Counted from the first letter of the stretch, positions 1 through 15,800 are shown. The stretch is 64,000 nucleotides of DNA from Apostichopus japonicus (GCF_037975245.1 NC_092578.1:20166821-20230820), one strand, 5' to 3'. Program-made: numbers and translations. The notes: generated from the sequence alone by a model not told the origin.

Positions 1-640
1 AGTAGCAACACACTAGTCTAACCACTGGTGGATCAGTTATACACTAGCAACACACTAGTCTAACCACTGGTGGATCAGTTATACAGTAGCAACACACTAG
101 TCTAAGCACTGGTGGATCAGTTATACACTAGCAACACACTAGTCTAACCATGGTGGATCAGTTATACACTAGCAACACACTAGTCTAACCACTGGTGGAT
201 CAGTTATACACTAGCAATACACTAGTCTAACCACTGGTGGATCAGTTATACACTAGCAACACACTAGTCTAACCATGGTGGATCAGTTATACACTAGCAA
301 CACACTAGTCTAACCATGGTGGATCGGTTATACACTAGCAATACACTAGTCTTTAGAACTACTGGTGCATCAGTTATACACTAGCAATACACTAGTCTAA
401 CCACTGGTGGATCGGTTATACACTAGCAATACACTAGTCTAACCATGGTGGATCGGTTATACACTAGCAATACACTAGTCTAACCATGGTGGATCGGTTA
501 TACACTAGCAATACACTAGTCTAACCATGGTGGATCGGTTATACACTAGTCTAACCATGGTGGATCAGTTATACACTAGCAATACACTAGTCTAAGCACT
601 GGTGGATCGGTTATACACTAGTCTAACTGGTGGATCAGTT
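1..640. repeat. 42 bp minisatellite, cut by the left edge
   Basis: About 15 copies of a unit near 42 bp containing CACACTAGTCTAACCACTGG and TGGATCAGTTATACACTAG. Variants lose two bases (CCATGG for CCACTGG) or swap CAGTT/CGGTT. The first base of the window is already inside the array. Confidence 0.95.
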
Positions 641-1739
641 AACTATTTAACTATACAACAGGTTGGGATGCTTACAGTGTTGAATTTATATACAATTTAC
701 CTACATGTGACAAGTGAATCGAAACTTGTCATGAAATAATTTATTTAGACTGAATATAAAGCATGTTTGAAGACAAAACAACATATAAACTTGCATTCTC
801 ATGCATCACCATTCCATAAGAACAATTTATAACCGAGAACAATGGTTGGTATAACATGTGTAAAATGTAAGATATGTACAGTAGCCTATAATTGTACAAT
901 AACAATCAAAATGTGCAGTCTTACTACCAACAAACAAAGGGTTACAAGAAATTAACAAAAGCATGAAATGAAAACACAATAGCTCATATTTAATAAGATT
1001 CAGTAATGTTAAGAATGCATTAGTAATACAGAACATTGAATGAGCAGGATAAAGTGAAAGCAGATGGTATTATAATGATGGACTTTACACAGATATGAGC
1101 TAATGTTGAGCTACATTGTTATTATTTTTATTGTACCGGATCGGTATTGACCGATAGTGGGATTTTTAATATCGGATATCGGAAAAAGCCGATAGTAACA
1201 ACTACATTTCATTACACACTCTAAGTCTCCATTCAAAAATTTTTATTACTTCAAAACAACAGTGAGTTAGATTAGGCAACATAAAAATTCACAGCAACAG
1301 ATCAACAAAGGCAAGAGTAAATAGCAAAGTACTGGATGCACACATGCAAGTAAAAATATTCAAATATAGTTAAAATATTATGAACATTCAAATTTAAAAC
1401 AACTTCAATGTTGATAAACAGAGCTCTTGGAGGGGGGGGGGGGTGGGGGAGAGGGAGGAGGAAAGTAACATCAACATTTAAGCTACACGTTTCCTTTGGA
1501 ATTTAAATTTTTACATACTACTTTTCATCCGATCTATCAGTATTGGTTATCTAGATCTGATAAGTCAGAGTACCACAAATGAAATATGATTGTTATAACT
1601 GTATTTGCACAATCCCTTTATTGATGTATGTTTGGGAGGTTAAGCACTTCAATTCAATTGTTTCTATAAATGGAAAGTAAATATATATAAGATATATTGA
1701 TTCTTTTCCAATAGGCTTTAAGTTTGTGAAAAGCTTGGA
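641..1739. other. AT-rich non-coding stretch with a G run and a palindromic ATCGG patch
   Basis: No exon was recognised. Bases 1135-1195 hold several ATCGG/CCGAT motifs facing each other (CCGGATCGGTATTGACCGAT, ATATCGGATATCGG), like the decayed end of a DNA transposon. A G-run tract lies at 1431-1464. Confidence 0.4.
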
Positions 1740-2216
1740 AGTGGTATGGACATGTATTTGGCATGAACTTGCATACAAGCAGTATGGACGCTAAACAGGA
1801 TTATAACAGGTAGACCCAGTAAGTGGTATGGACATATATTTGGCATGAACCTGCATACAAGCAGTATGGACGCTAAACAGGATTATAACAGGTAGACCCA
1901 GTAAGTGGTATGGACATATATTTGGCATGAACCTGCATACAAGCAGTATGGACGCTAAACAGGATTATTACAGGTAGACCCAGTAAGTGGTATGGACATG
2001 TATTTGGCATGAACCTGCATACAAGCAGTATGGACGCTAAACAGGATTATAACAGGTAGACCCAGTAAGTGGTATGGACATATATTTGGCATGAACCTGC
2101 ATACAAGCAGTATGGACGCTAAACAGGATTATTACAGGTAGACCCAGTAAGTGGTATGGACATGTATTTGGCATGAACCTGCATACAAGCAGTATGGACA
2201 CTAAACAGGATTCTAA
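1740..2216. repeat. 82 bp minisatellite
   Basis: Five to six near-identical copies of an 82 bp unit (contains GTATGGACGCTAAACAGGAT and GGCATGAACCTGCATACAAG). The copies differ at a few positions such as ATAACAGG/ATTACAGG. Confidence 0.95.
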
Positions 2217-3784
2217 TGAACAAACAAACAAAAGACCATAGTTTAGTTTCCACACATGAAATTTCAATACTGGAAAAGAAACAAATAAACCATACCCTCC
2301 CATCCACACATCCTTCTATACCGACACACATCCATACTGAAACTCAAGTTACAAGATTACCCTTTGTTAAATATACCTTCCAATCTGAAACTTGAAAAAC
2401 AGCATTGTACTGATAAATATGAAAGTGCATGCAGCATTCAACAACCTGTGTGTAAATTTCTGACCTGACACTGCTACTCCTTCCTATTGGACTATCAGTT
2501 AGCTTTATCAATATTATATCAACAGTTTCATCCAGAGCTTATAAAAGAGACCAGATTATAGCTGGTTACAAGCAACCTCACTAGTTGGATTAAAACCAAT
2601 CACCTGTTAATATGAGCATACAGCAAATTGTGTGCAACTTTACCTGTCATAATCGTTAAAGTTATTTGTGATTTTAAAAGCTACTAAACTGCTTTTTTTC
2701 TTCATGCATGCTTTGTCTTTCTTTTTCTCAAGTGCTTGTATATTAACTAAACTACACAGTGATAATGGCAAATAACCATAGATCTCTCCCAGTCTGCCTC
2801 AAAAACACCCTCTCCTCAGGTTAATGATCAAGGAAAGCTTTTTAGTAGTCTGCTGCCATGCTCCTGTCAAGCTTTAGTTTTGAACCATGCTGCACCACTC
2901 AACCTTATTCTGTATCTACTATGTACATCTTTAACATTGGCGAAGCAAGTCAATGAAACATAAAATTTCTGGTCATATATAGGGAGAGGGTGCATTGAAT
3001 GAATTGTTAACTAATATAGAATTATGTTCCAGATTGTAAATAGTCAATGGTAAATATCTTTTCCAATTACTCATGAAGTTATAACCACGAAATTATGCAA
3101 CATTTCACTGTTTGTGAAGACACATACAAGTTTATGTCAGTAAAGCCAGAAATAGGTCTCTAGAAATAACGAAATACAAAACAACAATGAAACTCCATAA
3201 TTACTTTAAATTACATTTCTCATGATAATGAAAAGAAATGATCCACTACCAACACCCCACCCACCTCTTCTTCACATTTTAACACATGAATGGAATAAAA
3301 ACAAAAAATTGATACTAAGCAGAACAAAAGGGTAGACTAGAACTGTCACTAGACAACTTTATTTAATGCCAACATTCTTTGGGTTTCCTAGACATTTATC
3401 TCTGATGCATCACAAAATGTTCTGGATTGCCCACCAATGGACCAACCACAAATGTACACTTGACTTGTATAGCTTTTAGCTCCCAAATAATTGGATTTTT
3501 TTCTGAGCAAAAAAAAGGGGGGAGAGGGGCGGGAAGTTAAATGAAAGAGAAATGAACACAGAAATTAATGACTACAGCAAACTTTTTAACAAAGAAGAAG
3601 GTAAAGCAATCTAAAAAATGAAACCAAAATAAAGAGACAAAGCAGCATAATCTATTTCTTTTCCTTTTGTTTACTGGCAATAATGGTGATTTGAAAATCG
3701 TTTTGTTCTATATATTGTAAAAAATTTAAAAAAAGCCAAAAGATAAAATATTTGAGAACAGAGAAACTAAAGCTATATCCTTAC
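2217..3784. other. Non-coding stretch, probably intron of the ankyrin gene
   Basis: I searched the minus strand for the expected next ankyrin exons ([21 protein letters not shown]) and did not find them. AT-rich unique sequence only, with a short purine-rich G tract near 3515-3535. Confidence 0.4.
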
Positions 3785-3826
3785 CAGTGGGAGCATCCAG
3801 CTCCGTCTGACAGGCACAGAGCAGCT
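3785..3826 (-). CDS. ANKRD28: ANKRD28-like candidate exon 22 (42 nt)
   Basis: On the minus strand a long pyrimidine tract ends in CTCAG, followed by 42 nt and a GTAAGG donor. In the required phase the 42 nt read [14 protein letters not shown], fitting EMLVSSASAELTLQD that follows the AAENG helix in the vertebrate proteins. The segment is also more GC-rich than its surroundings. The acceptor, phase and alignment agree, but it is short and lies 3.6 kb from exon 21, across the 79 bp minisatellite, so transcript data would be needed for certainty. Confidence 0.5.
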
Positions 3827-6800
3827 CTGAGCGAGACAGCAGAGGAAAAGCAGGAAAAATTCAACATTAACATGTTTCTGACAAAATTTGAAACCCATAG
3901 TCTCTACAGCAGTCAGCATAAGAAACATAAACCTGCCTTAGGCAATTTGCAAGATTTAGTCATCATGTTGCCCCTACAAACTCCCAATGGGTTTATGATT
4001 ACACAATCAGAAAGCCTTCGACATTTTGCAAGACTCAGTAATCATGTTGCCTCTATGCTCTCCCACTGTGGCTATGATTAAACCATAAGAAAGCCTTCAA
4101 CAGTTTGCCAGATTTAGTATCATGTTGCCCATACACACTCCTTGGGTGGTCAAAATTGAACTATAAGAAAGCCCTCAGCATTTTTTCAAGATTTAGTAAT
4201 CATGATGCTCCTACACTCTCGTTCAGTGGCCATATCTAAACCATAAGAAAGCCTTCAACACTTTGCAAGATTTAGTAATCATGTTGCTCCTACACTCTCA
4301 TTCAGTGGCCATATCTAAACCATAAGAAAGCCTTCAACACTTTGCAAGATTTAGTAATCATGTTGCCCATACACACTCCTTGGGTGGTCAAAATTGAACC
4401 ATAAGAAAGCCTTCAACACTTTGCAAGATTTAGTAATCATGTTGCCCCTACACACTCCTTGGGTGGTCAAACTTGAACCATAAGAAAGCCTTCAACACTT
4501 TGCAAGATTTAGTAATCATGATGCTCCTACACTCTCATTCAGTGGCCATATCTAAACCATAAGAAAGCCTTCAACACTTTGCAAGATTTAGTAATCATGT
4601 TGCTCATACACACTCCTTGGGTGGTCAAAATTGAACCATAAGAAAGCCTTCAACACTTTGCAAGATTTAGTAATCATGTTGCCCCTACACACTCCTTGGG
4701 TGGTCAAAATTGAACCATAAGAAAGCCTTCAACACTTTGCAAGATTTAGTAATCCTGATGCTCCTACACTCTTCCACTGTGGCTATGATTAAACCATAAG
4801 AAAGTTTGTAAGATTTTGTCATCAAGTTCCATACTCAAACCTCAACTTACATAGTAATTGGTTGCATTTATGAGTTGCACTCATGAGTTATGTATGCAGT
4901 GTATCCAGTATGAAATATATACTGGATGTACCCCTCCATCAAAGTTCCACTGACATTATTAATTTTACCATTTAATCCACTGCAGAAATGTTTCACCAAC
5001 AACTTCCATGTTGTTTTGTTCATTTAAAGGTTTAGCTTAATTTGATTTCCTGGAGAAAAGTTGATGGAATAGAATAACAGATCATATTTTCAGAAGCTTT
5101 AACTTTTCTTCAATGGCTGAGATTGAAACCACCAGATTCTGACAAATTCTACACAAAATGCAGCTGATTGAGCAGAATTTAAGGTTTAACAATCAGCACT
5201 ATTGACCCCAAATTTTTAGAATCTAAAATATTTCAAAAGTACTTTCCAGGAAGTCCTAACCATCTAAGTTATTAGGGAATCAAATAACCTAATAAGGCTT
5301 GAAAAAAGTGGCTGCACTGCCTAAAATTGCAAACATATGAAATGAGGCTTGCACTTTCGAGAGGTACAGTAATTATTTTTGAGGTAGATTTTCAACAAAT
5401 AGCAACCAACTTGAATGCTATAAATCAGAGTACAGTGATGAACGTGACAGGTGACACACACAAAAATCAAAAAGAGCTAAGAAGGAAGATGAGGCAAGTC
5501 TTTATTACATACTGGGTCTAAATCAACATGCATTCTATCTATCCTTTAAGATTAAGTTAGGTATGCCAAGGTATTGAGTGATTTGCACTATACAGAAATA
5601 CTTAAATAATAACCTTGCAGAACCAACTGTGCATAGTAATATTTTACAAAGATTACCACACACTTAATTGATAAACCTGAAATACCCTATGTCCTCTCTT
5701 CATCATTGTCAATCGTCACGCCAACTTGTTAAAGCCTTGTGGTATTGCAAATATTTATGCATAACGGTAAGAATGAGCTGTGACACTATACATACTATGG
5801 ATATCAGTAACCTCCAGAAGGTACTTAACTGTTCCCCTCTCACCATGCATACATGATGACTTCATTTTCAGCACTGTGTATGCACAGCAGCTTAATAAGA
5901 AGTAACGTACAGTATCAACATAATTCAGTGCTATTACTAAGCAGCTCCTTGCATCATGGCTCAATCTCTCTCTCATATGGAGTAAAACAAGCAAAGACTA
6001 AACACATCAGTCTTTGCTGCCATTACATCTACAGTAGTTTTACTATTTGCAATCTTTCCATTCTATCACCCAGCCCTAATGCATATATGCTGTAATGGAC
6101 TCTTTTTTTCCAGATTGTGAATATAGGAGTATGCAACTGCCTCCATACACTGCCTACTGTATGGCCTGTAGAACAAGTTTGTTCTTCATCTGTTCATTAC
6201 AATACTTGGTGGATATAACCTTCAGATTCATGTTACTTTGTTAAACTTTGGCAGTCAAATATTCCACGAATTAAAATATTTCCACATCTGAAGCATTTCT
6301 TTAGGGGGCAGCATTTGGGATCATATCAAGGTGTGTTACTGTTAGTCTCATCAGGACTTATCTCTTCTTTTTGTGAGATATCTGTCACTATCTAATAACT
6401 AACACCTTACATAGTCTATGAGGAAAAAGAAGCTTCATGGTAGCTACTTTAATGCTACCTAAAACTCATCAGCAATTAACCATTACCTTGTGTATCATAG
6501 CCTGGCATCATGAAACTAATAATCACTCAACACAGTACTAAACTGAGGTCTTCAGCTGTTAAATATTAATGATATAATTATCACCCATACAGCCAACGAG
6601 CTTGCCTAATTTTAGATAAGAACATATTAATGTAAAGCAAGGACAAGTCAAGACTGTTCTCAATACGGTTGAATCATAGGTTCTAAGACTTTGACATCTG
6701 TAAACCTTACATAAACTGTGACCTCCAAATAAAACACAGGTCAGTTGAGCTCCAGTACTCAATAAGATGGATCCGAAACACCAAGTATGTTTGTCAAAGC

Positions 6801-9800
6801 TTCACTTTTAGAGGTGTCATGTTTGTTAAGTTTTTAAACATCAACCTCTGTTGACCTCAATCATATTTAATCATCAGTGTTCTTGGACTCAATAAGATCA
6901 ATCAACACACCTAGTATGAAATTCATCTTTACTCTCAGTGAAGCAAACTATGTTAGCAAATATCAGCATTAGACCAACTTCTCCATCAGATTTTAGGAAA
7001 GTTTCACCACTTGTGAACAACATCCATCTATCAAGAACATCAACTTACATACTAAAGGTTCCCTGGACCATAAACTCAACAAAACGCAAACACAGGTATT
7101 CTTTTATTCAAACAGCTATAAATCGATATAATAAATTACACTGTAGAAGCTCAAAGAAAGCCACTCATAGTTAAGGATCAGCTTTACTCACACCCATAAC
7201 ATTGCATAATGGGTTACACAAGTATCAAGATAAAACCATTACATACACCATAGAACTTCCACCAAATGATGAGAACACAATTCTGTCCCTTAACTCCTTT
7301 ACAACCGTTCTGGCTAAATTAATTATTAAGTATTTCAACATAGGCCACCCTAATGAAATGTTCAACTGAGGCTTGCCAAATATTAATGGTAAATGTAATG
7401 TTGCACAAAAACACAAGAGTAAAATTGAAATTAGATGAAATTCTTACCCACTATTCCAGCAGATCCATTTTCGGCTGCCACCATTAGGCATGTTTTCCCT
7501 GAATTATCTAAGATCTTAATCTGACCACCATGACTGAGCATTAACTGAAGACATTCAACCTGATCTGTCAGAGCGCTAGCATGTAGAGGTGTCCTGAAGA
7601 AAAATAATGAGCCTCAGAGTCAGGAAGGAAGACAAAATTATGACAGCAATCAACTAGCAAAGAGCATTAAAGTAATATTAATTGGAAATAAAAAAAGCAA
7701 GCATGAATGAATAACTCTTTGAAGGCAACATAACAGAACAGGCCCTGTGCTTACATGACATGGTAAGCATCCATTAAAAAGCCTGCAAACAGTTCACACA
7801 GTTTACAATTTAACAGTAATCATATGAAATACTAACATTTTAATAATTATGCCATTTTGGAAGCATTCTGATAATAAATCTGGCATGTAGTCTGGTGTAC
7901 AAAAAGGAATAGCAAAAGGTTCAGAATTTTGAACTTCTACAATATCTTCTCATAAATGATGATCATGTTGTTCATTAATGTAAGCTTCTCTTGTAAACCG
8001 GTTACATACTTCAGCAAGTGAAGCTCAAGTGACTTCATTTATTCAGAAATATGTAACTCACAGTCAGTTTTCTGTTCATAATTATAACATAGTTAGATAT
8101 TGTTAGTTGATGCAGCTAAAGTATTATCAGTATTATCAGGCATGGATTCAGCTACTCATGCGCACATTTATTGTCACTACTGAAATGAAACTACTGAACC
8201 TGAAAAGCCAACCACATGTGAAAATGATCACTTGAAACCTTCATTTACAATGTATCTGAAACATTGTCAGACCACAAGTACTGAGCACACTTCTTCAAAG
8301 GTTAGTTCAACCATTATAAATGAGGTAGACTGTGTGAATGTCAGGCAATTCTTGATGCAAGTTGTGAACAATACAAGGCAATGAAATATTTGATAACGGC
8401 ATTAGCATGCATAAGTACATTATTGTTAATGAAAATGGCTGATTAGGGCATTAGTTTTCATAGGTACATTAATGCAATGAAAATGGTTGATAAGGGCATT
8501 AGCATGCATAGGGACGTTAATGTAAATGAAAATGGTTGATAAGGGCATTAGCATGCATAGGGGCATTAATGTGAATGAAAATATTTGATAAGGGCATTAG
8601 CATGCATAAGTACATTATTGTTAATGAAAATGGCTGATTAGGGCATTAGTTTGCGTAGGTACATTAATGCAATGAAAATGGTTGATAAGGGCATTGCTTG
8701 CATATATTGCCACATTTGCATTTATGTTCTGTTCTCCTTATATACTTCATGTTTTGACATTAAACTTACCTTCCTTTAGAGTCTTGTAAATTGACAATGT
8801 GATCACCAAGAGTTTCTATCAACATCTCAACACAGGATTCATTATCATTTAAACTGTGAACAAAAAGTATGAAGTCTTGAGTGCAGGCATGAGTTTAACA
8901 TATACCTTTAGTCATTGTACTAACCAACACAACTTGAAGTACAGAACATAGCATTGTGTGTCAAGGGTAGCTGGATTTTATAACACATATTAGAAGGTAT
9001 TTCAATCAATATTACAGCATCTTGTTATAACTGACACAACTGATAGGTGCAGCTCTCTATGGAATTGTACTTAGCTTGGCCTTAACGATCACAGAAACAG
9101 AAAGGGAAGTTATATTTCTACATGACATTATAACAAATATGGTAACCATATTACAAATTACACAATTTACCACATGGATATTCTAGTAACTGAAGTTTGT
9201 TGCTTCACAAACTAGCTTGAATTTGTCTGCATCATTATATCAAAACCACTCCCCAATTCTAGTTTGTAAGACGAAGATGCAAACTTAACTTGTGAAAGCA
9301 TCTGCCAGCAGCAGAGTGAGCTGTAATTGTTTTTATTTTTCTATATAATTATAAATCATTTATCAAGAGAAGAAACTACTATTTATACAAACTCAGTAAC
9401 CCATCTATGCTGCTTCAGGCTTTCATTCATCAATGCCAAAGAAAAGTGGAAACTGGTGACTTAAAAAAGCATTAGCAAACAAACTGACAAAGTAAATATT
9501 GAGCAAACCACCAGGGATTCTGCTATATTCACCATCCCCTTCCCCTTGTAATTCCACCATGTTTCCATCTCTCTTAACATGTGGAAGATACCATAAGCAT
9601 TTGTTTTTATATCCAATGCAACAGCATGATAGAATCAAGACGATATAGGAGGGTGACTTACACTGCACAGTGAAGAGCTGTAAATGCATTTCCTTCAGAA
9701 AACATCTCTGGAATCTGCTCTAGGAGCAATTCAACACAATTCTCATGACCTGTGGAATTAAAGGAAACCAGAGGTGAGGAAAACCAAGAAAAATAGAGGC

Positions 9801-12800
9801 CTGTCAAAAACAATGATCTGGTTACTAGAGATAACACAGGTTGCCTAGTGTTTGAAAGACAATACCCTAAACTGACAGTGCATGAATACTGTAACAACCA
9901 TAAGACCACCTGCTACTTTCAAGTCTAACACATATTCCATTGTAACAATTGCAGAACTTTTTAATTCAAGTACACATCTATTAAGAATGATTTCAACAGT
10001 CGGCAATCATGAATTCAGGTAGGGGTGGGAAGTTCTATACACCGATAGCCCAATATTTCATATTTTACAGTTTATTCTTACCATTGTAACAAGCCCAATG
10101 CAGGGGAGTGAAACCTTTTTTATCAACATGATTACTGGTACCAGCTTGTAGAAGGGTCCCAAGAATACCAACATGACCACAGGTGGCAGCCATGTGTAGA
10201 GGGGTGCGATGGTTGATATCCCTAACAGAGGTATCTGAGCGAGCCTGAATGAGAGCATCAACACATTCTTCATGTCCGTTAGCCGCCTACAACAAAACAA
10301 ATATATTATAAAGACTTTTCTTCTTCAAATTATGGTTTTCACTGGCAACCAGATTATCCTGTTAAGGTAAAATCACAAAGAAGCTGATTATGATCCATAA
10401 TATAGTTACTGTAGGACTATTTCTTTATGTGCGTTTTCTCAAGCATCTCTTAAGATTCCATCTTGACCTACAATGTAGGGTTATATTTCTTCTTCTGCCA
10501 AACCTATCAGTCTGGATTATATTGCAGAGGAAAGTGGCTGTCTTTCTTGACTTATGCTTATTATATTTGTAAGCAAGGATGTTGCATTAACCATATCACA
10601 AAGATTCAGCCTCATCCAATAATTAAGTGCAGAGAAGCCTATTTTCTAGTTGCAGTAAACTTATGGCTTTATACAAGGCTGTCTTACAATGGATATATTA
10701 TAGACTAAATCTTGTCCTACAATATGGAATAGTCTGTTTTTGAAAGTATTACCCCTCTATGAAGAGCTGTTCTGTGATGGATATCCTGAAGATTAAGTCT
10801 TGATCTATAATGTAGAAGGAGGAGGGTGGCATCAATATGACCATTACTGACTGCCACCATCAGCGGGGTCCTTCCTTGATCATCAATACAGTTGACAGCA
10901 TCTTCATTCTCAACGTTTTCTAGAAGAATCCTCAAGCACTCAGCATGTCCATTGTAAGCTGTAATCAAGAAACAAACTAGCTGGTTATGCATGTCCTCCT
11001 TCAATATAACTTGACTGCCTGTCAAACCTTACAGCTCAGTTTATTAGGCTACTGATATTTAACAAACACTACTACTACCAGTTTTTGTAATATGAAGTTA
11101 TTCCCAATGTTATGATTCAGCAACCTTCTGGTACAATTAATCTTTCTGTTTGGCAACCTTTTATGTCTTTGTTTTGGTCAACAACTGCAAGTTTATTAAA
11201 CAGAACTTTTGGGACACAAACTGTACTGTATTGGACTTGGGAGGTGGGGGGGAGTTATGTAAGCAGAAGAATGTGAAATGACAAATCATGTGTGAATATC
11301 ACATGGCATAGCTTTGAATTGCTCCTGCTACACCCACTTACCTGAGGCATGCAACGGAGTCCTTTTAGAGACAGAGTCGTGTACCAAGATGGGGGCACCC
11401 TGCAAGACCAAGGATTCTACACAGTCTGCATGGCCTTTGAAAGCAGCGAGATCTAGAGCTGTTCGTCCATTTGCATCTTCCACATCAAGGGCTATTACTG
11501 ACCGCATTAGAACACCAAGGGTGTTGACATGACCATTATATGCCTGCACAAAGTAAGTCAAATATCAGGATATAATGAACAAATACAGGTAAAAAAAACA
11601 CACAATACAGAACAACACAAGATATCATAAAAGATTTAATATACTACTGATTTGCAAAGTATTACAATTTGATAAACTACTCATGGAGATATCAAATTTC
11701 GGACTGAAAACATTACTCCTGTAATATCAGGCTTGAGACTTAATTGAGGACTCATGGAGGTATCAAGGCAAGATTGAATGCACCTCTAATGGAGAGAGAA
11801 AGTACTCGACTTCAAGCACTATTTATGTAAAAAAAGGCATCATACGTAGCACACAAGTCATGGAGATTTAATGGCTATATATTTAGTACACTTCTCATGG
11901 AGATATCAGGCTTGTGACTTAGTACACTTCTCATGAAGGTATCAGGTTGTGACTTAATACACTACTATTGGAGATATCAGGCTTTAGACTTAATACACTA
12001 CTAATAAAAATAACAGGTTTGTGACTTAATACACTACTAATGGAGATATCAGGCTTAAGACTTAATACACTACTCATGAAGATATCAGGCTTGTGACTTA
12101 ATACACTACTCATGAATATATCAGGTTTGTGACTTAATACACTACTCATAGAGATATCAGGCTTAAGACAATATTCAATACTCATTCATATCACATTTAT
12201 GATTTAATACACTACTAATGGAGATATCAGGCTTGTAAATTGATACACTACTCATTGAAATATTGGGCGTGTGACTTAATACTCTTACTAATGGAGATAT
12301 CAGTCTTCAGACTTGATATGCTACTCATGGAGATATCAAGCTTGTGACTTAATATATTACTCATGAATATATCATAGAGGCTTAGACTAGATACACTAAT
12401 CATGAAGATATCAGGAACCAGATTTAAGATACTGGTGAAGTTACCTGGCAATATAGTAACATACTTAACAATCTACTCAGTTATCAGTTCCTGACAGAAA
12501 CCATTGAGGATGAATCATAAAATAAAACAATTGAAGATTGCTAAATACTTCTCCAGAAGAGCAACAATGGAAGAGCTTCACAACAAAAAACATGAAATCT
12601 GCAAACCTAACAAATGACCTAAATGAACAGGAAATTCTCAACTTGGATTTAAACCTAAATGCACAAGTCAAATTTCTAATAGACAAATACAGTGAATTCC
12701 AACAAAGGCTTGCTTACCGCTAGATGGAGGGGTTCTGTTAAAGGGCTAGGTCCAGCAATGTCTGACACTGAAAGGGATTCCCTGAGCTGTAGCAAAGCAA

Positions 12801-15800
12801 ATAAGGTTGAAAGAAATTGAAAGTGATGAATCTGTAAGCAGTAGTACTGATGTTAGATCAACACACTCATACAGACAAGCAGTACACTATAAAAATGCCA
12901 CTTAAACCAGAAAACTAACAGGCTTAGTGAATCCCTGTCATGTTTTGTATGAGAACATTTAATGTAGCATTGCACACAAATAGTTTTGAACATTACTTAC
13001 TTTAAGAGATCACCAAGGTTCTTGCACTCATGTGTATGGTTGATCTTAAATAAACTGTTGGTTTCATGTTTACAAGATTTATTGACTTTAATCTCTAGTA
13101 ACCTCTTGTAATATATGATCTCCACAGAAAGCAACAGAGTTCTTGTACTTATGTTGGACCAACATACTACAAATGAAGTTCAAGCAAGGATTGCTTTTGT
13201 GGTTATTGTATTGACTAGCTTTTTGGATATTGACCATTATCGACCTCAAATGTTAACACGAAGATGAATCTACACATCTTCTGGATTCAACTTAATCTTA
13301 GCTGAAAATTTAGAGTAATCATTTTTAATAAATTGGCAGAATTTTATCAAATCAAGTGGCCTCACAAAAATAATAGGCACGTTTGGATCCACCTGCTGTA
13401 TAAAGTCAAACCACCATGTACTTTGAAGTTATTTTGTGTACAAGGTTTCGACAATTTGATATCTGTTGACCTCAACCCACCTTTTCCCCTTGAAGAAACA
13501 ATATGGTTCTTGAACACACTTATATAAATCCCTATACTAAGTGTAATGTAAATCCAAACTATACTCTTGGCGTAATCCTGTTCAAAAAGTTTTCAGAGTT
13601 TGATCTTTGGTGACCTGGCCTTTGAACTCTACAAGAAAACAACTTGGTATTTTGATTGATGTAATACATAAGGTGGATCAACATACCAAGTTCAACAATC
13701 ATATATTTCTTGAGCTGTCATGTTACAAGCCTATGGGTCACATACATACACATGTGCACTTCATGATATTAAAAAGAATCCTTTTACCTAAACCTGCAAG
13801 AAACTAACAAGAGATGCAACTGCTAAAGTGCTGATGTTAGCAAAAAATGTTTGGGATAATTCTGAAAGCTTTTCCTGTACATTGGAACAAGGATGTTTCT
13901 CCAAAACACTTTGTGAAGTACACTTAGGTTCTAAAGGAATTGTGGAAGGTCCATAATGTCTCTAATCGTCCTTTTGATTCATCCCTTAAGCCCACAGTCA
14001 TTCTGTTTGCCCTTGAAGCGCATTCGTACCAAATCTACTGTTATCAATTGCCGAGTGACTTTTGATATAAATACAGTGTAATATAAAAGTATGAAATGAA
14101 AAATAGATTGTAAGGAGTCTGGCATTGTTCTGCTGAGCTGTACTATAGGAATAAATTCTGTCAAGCAATCCATCCATCAACATGCTCCACACATTGTATA
14201 ATGCTTACTATTAATGTAGAAGAGGGCAGCACTTTTATTTGAGCCTTGTCACCAGACTAGAAATGTGAGACTAACGTGACCAGTGAATTACCTCACAACA
14301 AGCACAAGAAATCAAAGTTAATGAAAACACTACATGAGTTAGTATACATGATAAAGACTGCAATAAATGTTTCATTAGAATGAGTAAGTTTGTAACATGT
14401 TTATCAATAAACTGCAATGACATTGATCCAATGGTAGGGGAGGGGGCTACAGGAAATGGAACATATCATAAAAACATAAGATATGTTTTCAATTTCAACC
14501 ACTTGTGACTTTCTGAAGTACCCAAGGAAACAGGTGATCAGTATTAATTGATGAGAAGCTGGTTAATTGGATTAATAAATATGAACAAAACAAGTGAAGA
14601 TTTCATCTGATCCAGGTTGATGACTTGCTTCCTTTTTACATAGATTTGGAGAGGGCATGTGAGGGTTCTAAGTCAATTAAAGTGACAAAGAACAAAGAAG
14701 ACTGGGGCATCCAATTAAAATGGACCCAAAGGATTGGATCACACCCACTTGTCATAGTTTTGTATGAATAACTGAATAAGTGAAAACACACCTACATGTG
14801 TGTATTTTATTAACATCATGATGAAGTTGACAAATTAACTGCCAAGTTCAATACCATATCTATCATGGTTTATATTCTTTAATATTGCAATTATAGCTTT
14901 ATGTCAAGTTTAGATAAGTGTGAATGGCTCCAGTTCTCACTTTTGAGCCTGGGCCCCTGAAACCATAGCTACAACACTGAAGGCCCCTGAAACCATAGCT
15001 ACACCACTGAAGGCCCCTGAAACCATAGCTACACTACCTGAGGCCCTTGAAACCATAGCTTCACCACCGAAGGCCCCTGAAACCATAGCTACACCACCGA
15101 AGGCCCCTGAAACCATAGCTACACCACTGAAGGCCCCTGAAACCATAGCGACACCACTGAAGAAACTAAATGCAGCCAATGTCGATCATAACCAACAAAT
15201 GCTACCTGCAGGGGATAGGGGGCAGTGAGGTCTTTAGTGTAGAGATTAGTCAATCTAAGAAGTCACAGGTGTTTTAGCATTAGACATCAAAAAACATTAG
15301 AACAATGTTAGAAACTTTAGAAAAATTGAACTCTTTTCCTTTTGCAATTATCTGAATTTGGAGAGGATGCACTTCATGTAACTTTTATTTCCCAGACATA
15401 AGGAAGTAAAATCAACTTTCCGCTTATTGATCCCTTACAAACTTTCATTCTTAACTTTATAAATACACCTCTAAGAAATGCCACCATAACGAGAAACAGT
15501 ATAGTTAAAATGTTATTGATACTAACAGGTAGTGACTAATAAATGGACTGGACATGAAAATCCATTGCTCAGAAAAAGCCAAACTGAGAAGAGATGATTA
15601 CTTTCTAATGCTGGAACCATCTAATGCAAACTTCACCTACATATACTAATACAGGACATTAAATATCATGAAACAACTCACTATTATTTCCATACATAAC
15701 TGTGTGAAGAATACAAGAAATGGCAAAAAGATATTATTTCAAACTGCAAATATTGTATACTACAACAATGTAATTCAACATTGGCTTTAAAGAGCTCTGG

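Noticed and set aside
1-640. Regular 42 bp repeats resembling a CRISPR array
   Set aside because: No distinct spacers (units are directly joined and all alike), eukaryotic context, no cas genes.
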